Positions 6,540-12,308 of a stretch of DNA of 12,308 bases are shown here, piece after piece (positions within the stretch are counted from its first letter, which is position 1; each line of letters begins with the position of its first letter). The DNA comes from Clostridiales bacterium (GTDB taxonomy: Bacteria; Bacillota; Clostridia; Oscillospirales; Oscillospiraceae): positions 1 to 12,308 of the forward strand of contig JAJQAS010000271.1 of assembly GCA_021203685.1 (NCBI GenBank), given 5' to 3'. The notes beneath the pieces were generated by a model, which was not told the origin of the DNA, made no database searches, and saw only the letters and a list, made by a program, of their open reading frames with translations. The position numbers were made by a program, and so were the translations under genes.

Positions 6540-7232
6540 TCAAAGCGACTGTTGCAGCGCCCACTGAATCCCTGCGGCCATCCGCCCTGTGGAGTTCCGA
6601 TAGTGGTTCCCCCGATTCAGCTGGAAGGTCGTTTGAAGGCCCTGCTCTGAAAAATACTGCGCCAGGAATCGGGTGTTCTCCTCCACCGGAGCGAGATATG
6701 GATTTTTCGTGTGGCTCTCCTGATCTCCCAGGGAGAAGTAGATTGCCTTCACCTGTTCCGAAATGCGGTGCTGCTGAACAAAGGTCACAAAGTCGGGATA
6801 CCACAGGGAAACGGATGCGGAGACAATGCGGGAGAAGCAGTCCGTTTTATACCCTGCGTACACGGCGAACAGCCCCGCCAGAGAGTAGCCGGATAAAACG
6901 CAGTATGTTGGCTGTGCTGGGAGTGCAGCGATTATTTGCGGCAGCAATTCACCGGTGAGCTGTGCTAACCAGGCGTCCGCGCCGCCGGAACAGGGCGTAT
7001 CTCCTTTGGCGATAGGCGGGATGGCCCACGGCGTCATATCGTCGTCCCAGCTCACGCCGTTGATGACCGCCAGCGAAAACGCCGGACATTCCACTTTTTT
7101 ACAGGCTTGCCACAGGGCTTTTCCTTCCCCCATTACGGCGTGGTAAATCACCAGCGGCGCCGCCTGCAACGCGCAGTAGACCTGTATCTTTTTCCCGTTC
7201 ACCTGCAATGTGACTGCCTTTTCTTCCTTCAT
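6540..7232 (-). CDS. Alpha/beta-hydrolase esterase (PF00756 type)
   Basis: A 230-residue cytosolic hydrolase. The nucleophile elbow GYSLAG at 115-120 gives Ser117. GNHY at 209-212 supplies His210 near the C-terminus, and Asp170 in SLGDQE is a likely acid or helper residue. The fold order and WDDDMTPWAIPP (62-73) fit the putative-esterase family that includes siderophore esterases such as IroE/BesA; the natural substrate is unknown. AAGGAG stands about 9 bases before the start, and the gene begins 16 bases after the GNAT stop. It is the last gene of the minus-strand run. Being downstream of an adenylation domain, it might release or trim a peptide or ester product, which is inference. Confidence 0.85.
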   Translation of the reverse strand: MKEEKAVTLQVNGKKIQVYCALQAAPLVIYHAVMGEGKALWQACKKVECPAFSLAVINGVSWDDDMTPWAIPPIAKGDTPCSGGADAWLAQLTGELLPQIIAALPAQPTYCVLSGYSLAGLFAVYAGYKTDCFSRIVSASVSLWYPDFVTFVQQHRISEQVKAIYFSLGDQESHTKNPYLAPVEENTRFLAQYFSEQGLQTTFQLNRGNHYRNSTGRMAAGIQWALQQSL

Positions 7233-7248
7233 GCTCCCTCTCCTTGCT

Positions 7249-7722
7249 CTAAACCGATGTTTCGTAGTATTTCAAATATCCTTTCATATCCTGAAAGCCC
7301 AATGACCGATACAGGGGATACGCCTGCTCCGACGCCTCCAGATAGATTTTCTCTGCGCTCCGGCGCTTTGCCTCCTGCACCAGCCACTGCACGACTTTCT
7401 TTCCCACGCCCTGCTGACGCAGGGCGGGCAGGGTGTAAATATTCATCAAATACCCGCATTTGCCGCTGGGATTGTCCGGCGAGGGCATCTCCCGATAGAG
7501 ACAGAGGCCGCCGCAGCCCACGATTTTTTCTCCGGCGCAGGCAAAACAGGCGACGTGTTCCTCTGCTTCCAATGCGGTTTGGTAATACGCCCGGTTTGCG
7601 GCGAGTAGCTCTGTTATATCTTCCCCTGCGGGGATGGAAAATACCTCCCGCAGAACGACCTCCCGCCAGCGCATCAGTTCCTCCAAGTCGGAGCGGTCCG
7701 CTTTTTTGATTGTAGTTTCCAA
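7249..7722 (-). CDS. GNAT family N-acetyltransferase (TTG start)
   Basis: A 157-residue GNAT protein: IKKADRSDLEELMRWR at the N-terminus, strand YLMNIYTLPALR, then the acetyl-CoA loop QQGVGKK (about 113-119), and the C-terminal ASEQAYPLYRSLGF signature. It shares the fold, but no close similarity, with the acetyltransferase at 5827-6408. The start codon is TTG, placed 4 bases after the stop of the adenylation gene. Its ribosome site AAGGAGG lies inside the end of that gene, at a rather long spacing, so translation is probably coupled. The substrate is not evident; the neighbourhood suggests a small amine or amino-acid derivative. Confidence 0.88.
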   Translation of the reverse strand: METTIKKADRSDLEELMRWREVVLREVFSIPAGEDITELLAANRAYYQTALEAEEHVACFACAGEKIVGCGGLCLYREMPSPDNPSGKCGYLMNIYTLPALRQQGVGKKVVQWLVQEAKRRSAEKIYLEASEQAYPLYRSLGFQDMKGYLKYYETSV

Positions 7723-7726
7723 TTCG

Positions 7727-9193
7727 TTAGGCCCCCTCCTTCAGCACCACCGGCAGGCTTTTCACGTCCGGCTTTCCATTGGGGGTCAGGGGAATGTGAT
7801 CCAAAATTACGAAAAACTCCGGTATCATGAAAGAAGTCAGATAGTGCCGCAGCTTTTTCTTGACCTCGGACAGAACGAACCCTGTCCCCTCGGGGACGAT
7901 ATAGGCGGTCAGGTAGGAGAGGCCGTGTTCATCGGTGAACGGGCAGACCACGGCGGTTTGCACCTCCTCGCAGTCGCAGAGGACGTTTTCCACCTCCTCC
8001 GGCTCCACCCGTTTCCCCAAAATCATCACCTGAGAGTCCCTGCGGTGGAGAAACGCCAGATTGCCGTCCGGCAGGAGATAGCCCAAATCGCCGCTCCGGT
8101 AGAGCCGTTTTCCGTCCGCGCCGGTCACGAACATCTCGTTCTTGCTCTGGCCGAGATACCCGTTGGAGACGCCGCCACCAGAGATGCAAAGCTCCCCCAC
8201 AGAACCGGCGGGGACAGGCTTTCCTTTTTCATCCAGCAGCTCGATTTGCGTCCCAAGCACCGGTTTCCCGATGGGATAGGTGCCGTCCTCCAGCGCCTTC
8301 TGGCCGTTGCAGCGGAAATAGCTGCAACAGACGGTGGTTTCCGACGGCCCGTAGGTGTTGTAAACCGTGACTTGAGGCAGCAGATGATTGACATAGCTCT
8401 CCCGCAGGATGTCGCCGCCGCTGATGAGCAGCCGCAGGCTGGAGGGGATGCGCTCCAACTCGTTCAGCTCCATCAGCAGATAGGGGAACCCGCTGAGCAC
8501 GGTCACGTTCTTCTCCCGCACAAAGTCCATCAGGGAATGGACGTCCGTTCTCGCCTGACCGTCCGGGATGGCGAGGGCCGCTCCGGAGAGCAGGGTGGTG
8601 AACACCTCCTCCACGAAAATATCAAAGGAGCAGACAGAGCATTGCAGCATCACGTCCCCGGCAGTGGGGTGAAACTCGTGCTGAAACGCCCGGACGTAAT
8701 GACAGACGTTGGCGTTGGTCACACAGACGCCCTTCGGCACGCCGGTAGAGCCGGAGGTATATAAAATATAGGCCAGAGAATCCGGACGTGTCAAGGGGTT
8801 GTTTTCCTGTGCGGCGTTCTCACCGGTCATGTCCTCCAGGAACAGCAAAGGGAAGCCTTGCAGCTTCTCCTGATATTTTTTCTGGGTGATGATGAAGCCC
8901 ACGCCGCTCTCCTGCATCATGAATCGGATGCGCTCCTCCGGGAAATCCGGCTCCGCCGGAACATAGGCCGCCCCGGTTTTCAGCACGGCAAAAATGGCGG
9001 CGATAAAATCCGCCCCGTGGTCTGCCACGATGCCGATGCAGTTTTCCTGTGAGGGAAAACTGCCTGCAATCACGTCAACGCGCCGGTCAAGCTGGGCGTA
9101 GGTGAGGCATTGCACCTGCTCGATAATGGCAGGCTGTTCGGAAAATCGCGTTACGGTTTCTGCAAAACGTTCGTAAATGGTGGAATTACTCAT
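7727..9193 (-). CDS. Stand-alone NRPS-type amino-acid adenylation domain
   Basis: A 488-residue ANL-superfamily adenylating enzyme that would activate an amino acid or related acid as the acyl-AMP. Core motifs are in order: A3 LYTSGSTGVPKG (144-155), A4 FDIFVEE (190-196), A5 NTYGPSETT (279-287), A7 YRSGDL (365-370), A8 RRDSQVMILGKRVEPEE (384-400) and A10 NGKPDVKSL with the catalytic Lys474. By hand alignment to GrsA the specificity residues read about D-I-E-S-I-G-T-V, which I cannot match to a known substrate. No carrier, condensation or thioesterase domain follows; the protein ends 14 residues after the A10 lysine. The start at 9193 has AAGGAGG at good spacing, so the 77-codon upstream extension, which runs into the PARG gene, is rejected. 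DltA is an alternative stand-alone type, but no dlt genes are nearby. Confidence 0.88.
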   Translation of the reverse strand: MSNSTIYERFAETVTRFSEQPAIIEQVQCLTYAQLDRRVDVIAGSFPSQENCIGIVADHGADFIAAIFAVLKTGAAYVPAEPDFPEERIRFMMQESGVGFIITQKKYQEKLQGFPLLFLEDMTGENAAQENNPLTRPDSLAYILYTSGSTGVPKGVCVTNANVCHYVRAFQHEFHPTAGDVMLQCSVCSFDIFVEEVFTTLLSGAALAIPDGQARTDVHSLMDFVREKNVTVLSGFPYLLMELNELERIPSSLRLLISGGDILRESYVNHLLPQVTVYNTYGPSETTVCCSYFRCNGQKALEDGTYPIGKPVLGTQIELLDEKGKPVPAGSVGELCISGGGVSNGYLGQSKNEMFVTGADGKRLYRSGDLGYLLPDGNLAFLHRRDSQVMILGKRVEPEEVENVLCDCEEVQTAVVCPFTDEHGLSYLTAYIVPEGTGFVLSEVKKKLRHYLTSFMIPEFFVILDHIPLTPNGKPDVKSLPVVLKEGA

Positions 9194-9260
9194 AAAGTCG
9201 GCCTCCTTCGGGCCAGATGGATGACAAATCGAAGTGAAAAAATAACTTGGGGAAAGCGGC

Positions 9261-10268
9261 TCAACCGGGTGAGAAATTCCGGCTAAACTCCTGGTAGTTA
9301 TAATCTTTCCCCGGACGGCAGAGAACGGCAAACTGAATGGAATCAAAGAGCTGTCCGCTGCCCATTCCGGCAAAGGTGAACTCCCGGATGGCACGGGCAA
9401 ACAGATCGGAGACAAGCGCCGCATCGTTCCCGTACACGCCGCAGCCGAAGGCCCCTAGAATCAGGTGGCGATAACCCTGGGATGCCGCCACCAGCAGCAT
9501 CCCCTGAATGCGCCCGTAGAGCATTTGCTCATACTCCTGCTGGCTCATCCCCTCCAGCCCCAGCCGCACCATCGGGGCAGCGCAGCTCATGACGGAAATG
9601 GGAAATGGCTGAGCAAGGGGTTCGGACGAGGCGTCTTTGATGACCTCCACGTTGGGGGACAGCATCACGCCGTCCGACCCCATGCGGGTCTTTCTGGCGT
9701 TGTTGTAGTCGTAGTACCGTTTTGCGTTCTCACTCTCCAGAGACAACAGCAGGGATGTCCTCCGGCAGAGGTCTTCCTCCTGGGCGCTGGCCCCGTTCCG
9801 GGTCTGACCGCCGGGCCGGGTGGCGCTGGCCAGATTTAACACCAGGATTTTGGGCGCAGATTCCCCCGCATTTTTCAGAAGCTGATACTGCTTCTGTGCC
9901 AGGACGAGGGCGTCCTCATTTTCACAGGCAAAGGTACAGCCGGCGCTCTGTGACGCTGTTTCGTCCTGTTCCATAGCAGCGAGTGATGCAAGTCCTTCCG
10001 GCAGAAACACCTGAATTTCCCGCATCTGCTCCGGTGAGAAGGCGAGCTGCACATCTTGCCCATCCCTGGCGTAGCCGCCCTGTTCCAGAATGGCCAGCGT
10101 ATCCTCCAGAATCGCAATGTTCTTTTTCCTGCGCATTTCCTTCAGCCGTTCCCGCTCCTGAATTTCCGCCTCAGAGAGTCCCTGATACTCCCGCGCCCGC
10201 ATCTGCGCTGCCATCTGTTTGAGCCGTTCTTCTTCGGATAGTTCCCTTTTGATTTCCTGTTCAGCCAT
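9261..10268 (-). CDS. Microbial-type PARG / TIGR02452 family macrodomain protein
   Basis: A 335-residue protein of the bacterial poly(ADP-ribose) glycohydrolase-like family (TIGR02452/PF10021), which removes ADP-ribose from proteins or degrades ADP-ribose polymers. The catalytic loop is visible as ATRPGG (149-154) followed by GASAQEEDLCRRTS (159-172). The GG and QEE with the two Glu match the PARG signature. The distal loop LGAFGCGVYGND (271-282) is the macrodomain ADP-ribose-binding segment. The core begins near residue 49 (KKNIAILEDTLAIL). Before it lies an unusual, highly charged helical extension (residues 4-47), probably coiled coil. Start 10268 is chosen over a TTG at 10292 because of AAGGCGGA just upstream. 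It begins 50 bases after the second sirtuin, so the two are probably co-transcribed. Confidence 0.9.
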   Translation of the reverse strand: MAEQEIKRELSEEERLKQMAAQMRAREYQGLSEAEIQERERLKEMRRKKNIAILEDTLAILEQGGYARDGQDVQLAFSPEQMREIQVFLPEGLASLAAMEQDETASQSAGCTFACENEDALVLAQKQYQLLKNAGESAPKILVLNLASATRPGGQTRNGASAQEEDLCRRTSLLLSLESENAKRYYDYNNARKTRMGSDGVMLSPNVEVIKDASSEPLAQPFPISVMSCAAPMVRLGLEGMSQQEYEQMLYGRIQGMLLVAASQGYRHLILGAFGCGVYGNDAALVSDLFARAIREFTFAGMGSGQLFDSIQFAVLCRPGKDYNYQEFSRNFSPG

Positions 10269-10318
10269 TTCCAGTCCGCCTTTCGCCGTCAAGCGGCACT
10301 TCTACCGTGGTACTTCCG

Positions 10319-11029
10319 TTACTTCGTGTCTCCCTGCGGGGCTTTGCCCCTCCTTGCTTTCAGTTTTTGAAACACATCGTCGCAAGGTTCCCGAATGTTC
10401 AGGTTGGCCACACTGTCGAACCCGGTGTGACCCGGATTGATTTGGACGATGGCCGCGTCTCGCCGCCGGTTGCTCCAGTAAACATCTCCATAGTTGCCCC
10501 GTGTTCCGATGACAAGAATCAAATCCGCTTTTGAAATCCATTCTCTGGCTTTCCTGACATCCGCATCCCACAGACCGATGTGGCTGTACAGCGGCCAGGG
10601 AAGAATTTCTCCGCCGCAGGCTTCGCACCGGGGCAGCTCGTCCTGTTTCCAGATCTCATACCCGTCATAATGGCGGCCGCACTTGGCGCAGCAGTTGACC
10701 TGGAGGCTGCCCTGAATTTCCGCCACGTTTTTTGACCCCGCTATGGTGTGCATACAGTCCACGTTCGTGGTGATGATGCCGGTGAGTTTACCCTCCGCTT
10801 CCAGGTTTGCCAGGGCGTAGTGGGCAAAGCTGGGCTGATAGGAGAACATGGTCTCCAGATAGGTGGGCAAAAAAGAGCCTGCGTTGGTGCCTCGTCTGCC
10901 GCCCCTGTGGGAGAAGCGCATCTGCCCATATGTGACCCCGCCGCCGCCAACGGAAATCCCGGCGCCGGTGGTGGCGACGATAGAATGGCTCCGGTCAATG
11001 TAGTCGGCTAACTGCTGTATTTTATCCAT
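10319..11029 (-). CDS. Sirtuin (Sir2) homologue with catalytic His replaced by Gln, second copy
   Basis: A 236-residue sirtuin. The NAD-binding TTGAGIS lies at 20-26, TTNVD at 87-91 (canonical TQNxD, so Q is replaced by T), and HTIAGS at 94-99. EIQGS at 104-108 puts Gln106 where deacetylases have the catalytic His. A zinc ribbon uses C114/C117 and C135/C138, and the Rossmann end reads LVIGTRG (172-178) and QINPG (196-200). After GAGIS comes a glycine-rich GVTYGQMRF in place of GIPDFR, resembling my recollection of the GFTYxGxRF segment of class M sirtuins (SirTM), which are ADP-ribosyltransferases. It is therefore more likely an ADP-ribosyltransferase than a deacetylase, unproven. The start is supported by AAAGGAG. 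It follows the first sirtuin after 32 bases. Confidence 0.88.
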   Translation of the reverse strand: MDKIQQLADYIDRSHSIVATTGAGISVGGGGVTYGQMRFSHRGGRRGTNAGSFLPTYLETMFSYQPSFAHYALANLEAEGKLTGIITTNVDCMHTIAGSKNVAEIQGSLQVNCCAKCGRHYDGYEIWKQDELPRCEACGGEILPWPLYSHIGLWDADVRKAREWISKADLILVIGTRGNYGDVYWSNRRRDAAIVQINPGHTGFDSVANLNIREPCDDVFQKLKARRGKAPQGDTK

Positions 11030-11061
11030 ACTCCGGTCTCCTTTGAACCATCTCATAAGCG

Positions 11062-11787
11062 TTACCCGTTTAAGACGGCGTCCAGCGCTTCGGCGGCGTC
11101 CGCCCGGATATTCAGGTCAGCGATTTGGTCAAACTGCGTTGGAGAGGGATTGATTTGCACCAGCTTTGTGCCCGCCCTCATGCGGCTTAAGTATTCCTCG
11201 CTGCGGAAGCCGGTGGTGCCAATGACCAGCACCAGGTCTGCCTGTGAAATCAGGACGGCGGCTTTGCGCATATTCTCCCGTGAGACTTCGCTGCCTGCGC
11301 CAGACTCCCGACAGAATGCCGTTGGCATCAGGGGTGCGCCGCACTTCTCACAGCGGGGCATATGCCCCTGATTCCACACCTGATAGTCATAGCAGCGGGT
11401 TCCGCAATCGATACAAACGTTGTCCCGGAAGCTGCCCTGAAATTCGATCACGTTTTGGGAACCGGCGATGGTGTGCAGACAGTCCAGATTTTGCGTGACA
11501 ATGCCGTGCAGCTTGCCCTGACGCTCCAGCTCCGCCAGTTGTTTGTGCACTTCGCTCGGCCCCTTGACAAAGGTGGCGTCCAGGAATGCGTCCTTCAGGA
11601 CCGCATAAAACTTTTCCGGGTTTTTGCGGACATACGAGGCGGAAAAGATACGCCCGGCGTTCATCCTGCCAACGCTCTGTTTCAGCCTGCGCATCCCGTA
11701 GAGATAGGAAATACCTGCGCCGGTGACGGCGACAGTCCTGCTGCTCTGATCCATATATTCTTTTAACTGAGCGTATTCCCTTTTCAT
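11062..11787 (-). CDS. Sirtuin (Sir2) homologue with catalytic His replaced by Gln, first copy
   Basis: A 241-residue sirtuin paralogous to its downstream neighbour. VTGAGIS lies at 21-27, TQNLD at 98-102 (canonical), HTIAGS at 105-110, and EFQGS at 115-119 with Gln117 replacing the catalytic His. Zinc cysteines are C125/C128 and C146/C149; LVIGTTG (187-193) and QINPS (211-215) complete the Rossmann fold. The GIPDFR loop is replaced by a basic YLYGMRRLK. Compared with the second copy it keeps more canonical sirtuin residues, so the two may have different partners or activities. AGGAGG at good spacing supports the start. The 92-base gap upstream contains a nested hairpin. Confidence 0.88.
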   Translation of the reverse strand: MKREYAQLKEYMDQSSRTVAVTGAGISYLYGMRRLKQSVGRMNAGRIFSASYVRKNPEKFYAVLKDAFLDATFVKGPSEVHKQLAELERQGKLHGIVTQNLDCLHTIAGSQNVIEFQGSFRDNVCIDCGTRCYDYQVWNQGHMPRCEKCGAPLMPTAFCRESGAGSEVSRENMRKAAVLISQADLVLVIGTTGFRSEEYLSRMRAGTKLVQINPSPTQFDQIADLNIRADAAEALDAVLNG

Positions 11788-11824
11788 GGTTTATAACCTC
11801 CTGTTTCATAAGGGAGAAGAAAGG

Positions 11825-11870
11825 CAGCAGTGCCCGCTGGAGGAGAATGTCCTCATTATGGGCGCTGCTG
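11825..11870. promoter_or_regulatory. Nested hairpin between nitroreductase and first sirtuin
   Basis: CAGCAGTGCCC (11825-11835) is almost the reverse complement of GGGCGCTGCTG (11860-11870), with one T/G position that mismatches as C/A on the minus-strand RNA. An inner GAGGA/TCCTC pair (11840-11844, 11850-11854) encloses a 5-base loop. On the minus strand the stem is followed by a C/T-rich stretch (CCTTTCTTCTCCC), not a clean T-run. It could be a weak terminator or an attenuator that sets sirtuin output relative to the nitroreductase, or simply an mRNA-stabilising stem. Confidence 0.4.
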
Positions 11871-11879
11871 GTTGATTCA

Positions 11880-12308
11880 TCAGATATAATTGGTGCTGAG
11901 CGAGATAGACAGTTCTCTCGGCGCCGAGCTTCCGCTGAGACTGTAGCCAAGCGCCGCTGCGGAAACAGGCTTAAAGCCCTCTGGTATCCCCATCTTCGCG
12001 CACAGCGCGGTGTTCTTTGCCAGAGCCTGCACTGCACCCCAGAGGTAAATGTTGTCCACTCCGGCGTCCGTGGCGGCGATGAGCATATTCTCGATGACGC
12101 AACCGGCGTTGGCGTATTCCACGCTGGGGGCCATCTGCTTGGGCGCGGCGGAGACGAAGATAACCGTAGACGCACCGTAGAAGAAATCCCGCGCATCGAT
12201 CTTCATGGCGGTGGCAGTGGACTGGTTGATTTCATCCAAAATGTCCCTGCTGCGGCAGACCGTCAGGTGCAGGGAATCCCGCTGGTTCCCGCCGATGGGA
12301 GCCTGACA
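11880..12308 (-). CDS. Nitroreductase family flavoprotein (5' end outside the window)
   Basis: The last 142 codons of a nitroreductase-fold protein, open through the window edge. The first visible residues, APIGGNQRDSLHLTV, correspond to the FMN-binding segment that normally reads APSGGNxQPW at about residue 30, so some 30 residues are missing. Further typical parts are FFYGASTVIFVSA, a middle VEYANAGCVIENMLIAATD, and GYSLSG near the C-terminus. Such enzymes use FMN and NAD(P)H to reduce nitro compounds, quinones or dehydroamino acids; the substrate is unknown. It runs in the same direction as the sirtuin/PARG/adenylation genes and is probably part of the same transcript, with a hairpin in between. 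Confidence 0.88.
   Translation of the reverse strand, partial: CQAPIGGNQRDSLHLTVCRSRDILDEINQSTATAMKIDARDFFYGASTVIFVSAAPKQMAPSVEYANAGCVIENMLIAATDAGVDNIYLWGAVQALAKNTALCAKMGIPEGFKPVSAAALGYSLSGSSAPRELSISLSTNYI

Noticed and set aside
9194..9424. A 77-codon N-terminal extension of the adenylation protein.
   Set aside because: It runs into the PARG gene in another frame, has no homology, and an AAGGAGG site precedes the Met at 9193.
11806..11856. A 16-codon reading frame on the minus strand in the hairpin before the first sirtuin, a possible leader peptide.
   Set aside because: It has no ribosome site and no run of regulatory codons; the TGA merely overlaps the stretch before the sirtuin's ribosome site.
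11387..12196. A 269-codon minus-strand open frame spanning the nitroreductase-sirtuin gap.
   Set aside because: It is an out-of-frame shadow of two genes with clear motifs and good ribosome sites.
1..12308. CRISPR arrays, rRNA genes and complete tRNA genes.
   Set aside because: No regularly spaced repeats, rRNA-like sequence or cloverleaf-compatible segments were seen on either strand.

Overview
The window reads as chromosomal DNA of an anaerobic gut Clostridium relative, most likely Oscillospiraceae/Ruminococcaceae (Flavonifractor, Lawsonibacter or Oscillibacter-like). This is inferred from fairly high G+C with Firmicutes-type AGGAGG ribosome sites, AI-2E, DUF308 and DUF1622 membrane proteins, short TGTGCAA heptad repeats, and an 'AlkZ-related' protein typical of Clostridia. 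I could not search databases, so names rest on motifs and remembered family patterns.

Layout. Positions 25-53 look like the end of an IS3-family insertion sequence. 103-2089 (minus strand) carries an AI-2E-family exporter/permease and a DUF308 membrane protein, separated by a heptad-repeat element. 2090-2382 is a divergent regulatory region with GGGACA repeats and two promoters. 2383-3891 (plus strand) carries a 352-residue protein of unknown function and a DUF1622 membrane protein, with a terminator between them. 3900-6408 (plus strand) is accessory and visibly less G+C rich. It holds a frameshifted NYN-domain gene, an intact AlkZ-related gene, a remnant resembling the C-terminal half of an excisionase-type helix-turn-helix protein, and a GNAT acetyltransferase. 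A bidirectional terminator at 6450-6504 closes this part.

The right half (6540-12308, all minus strand) is the most interesting part. It is one closely spaced run, in transcription order: nitroreductase (5' end outside the window), two tandem divergent sirtuins, a microbial-type PARG (TIGR02452-like macrodomain) with a charged N-terminal extension, a stand-alone NRPS-type adenylation domain, a GNAT acetyltransferase and an alpha/beta-hydrolase esterase. Both sirtuins keep the NAD-binding GAGIS motif and the four zinc cysteines, but have Gln where deacetylating sirtuins have the catalytic His. That substitution is the hallmark of the ADP-ribosylating class M sirtuins (SirTM), whose known operons also contain a macrodomain hydrolase and flavin oxidoreductases.

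Working model (inference): the run encodes a reversible ADP-ribosylation module (two candidate writers, one candidate eraser) built into a small amino-acid-activating pathway (adenylation domain, acetyltransferase, esterase, nitroreductase). I know of no described system with this composition.
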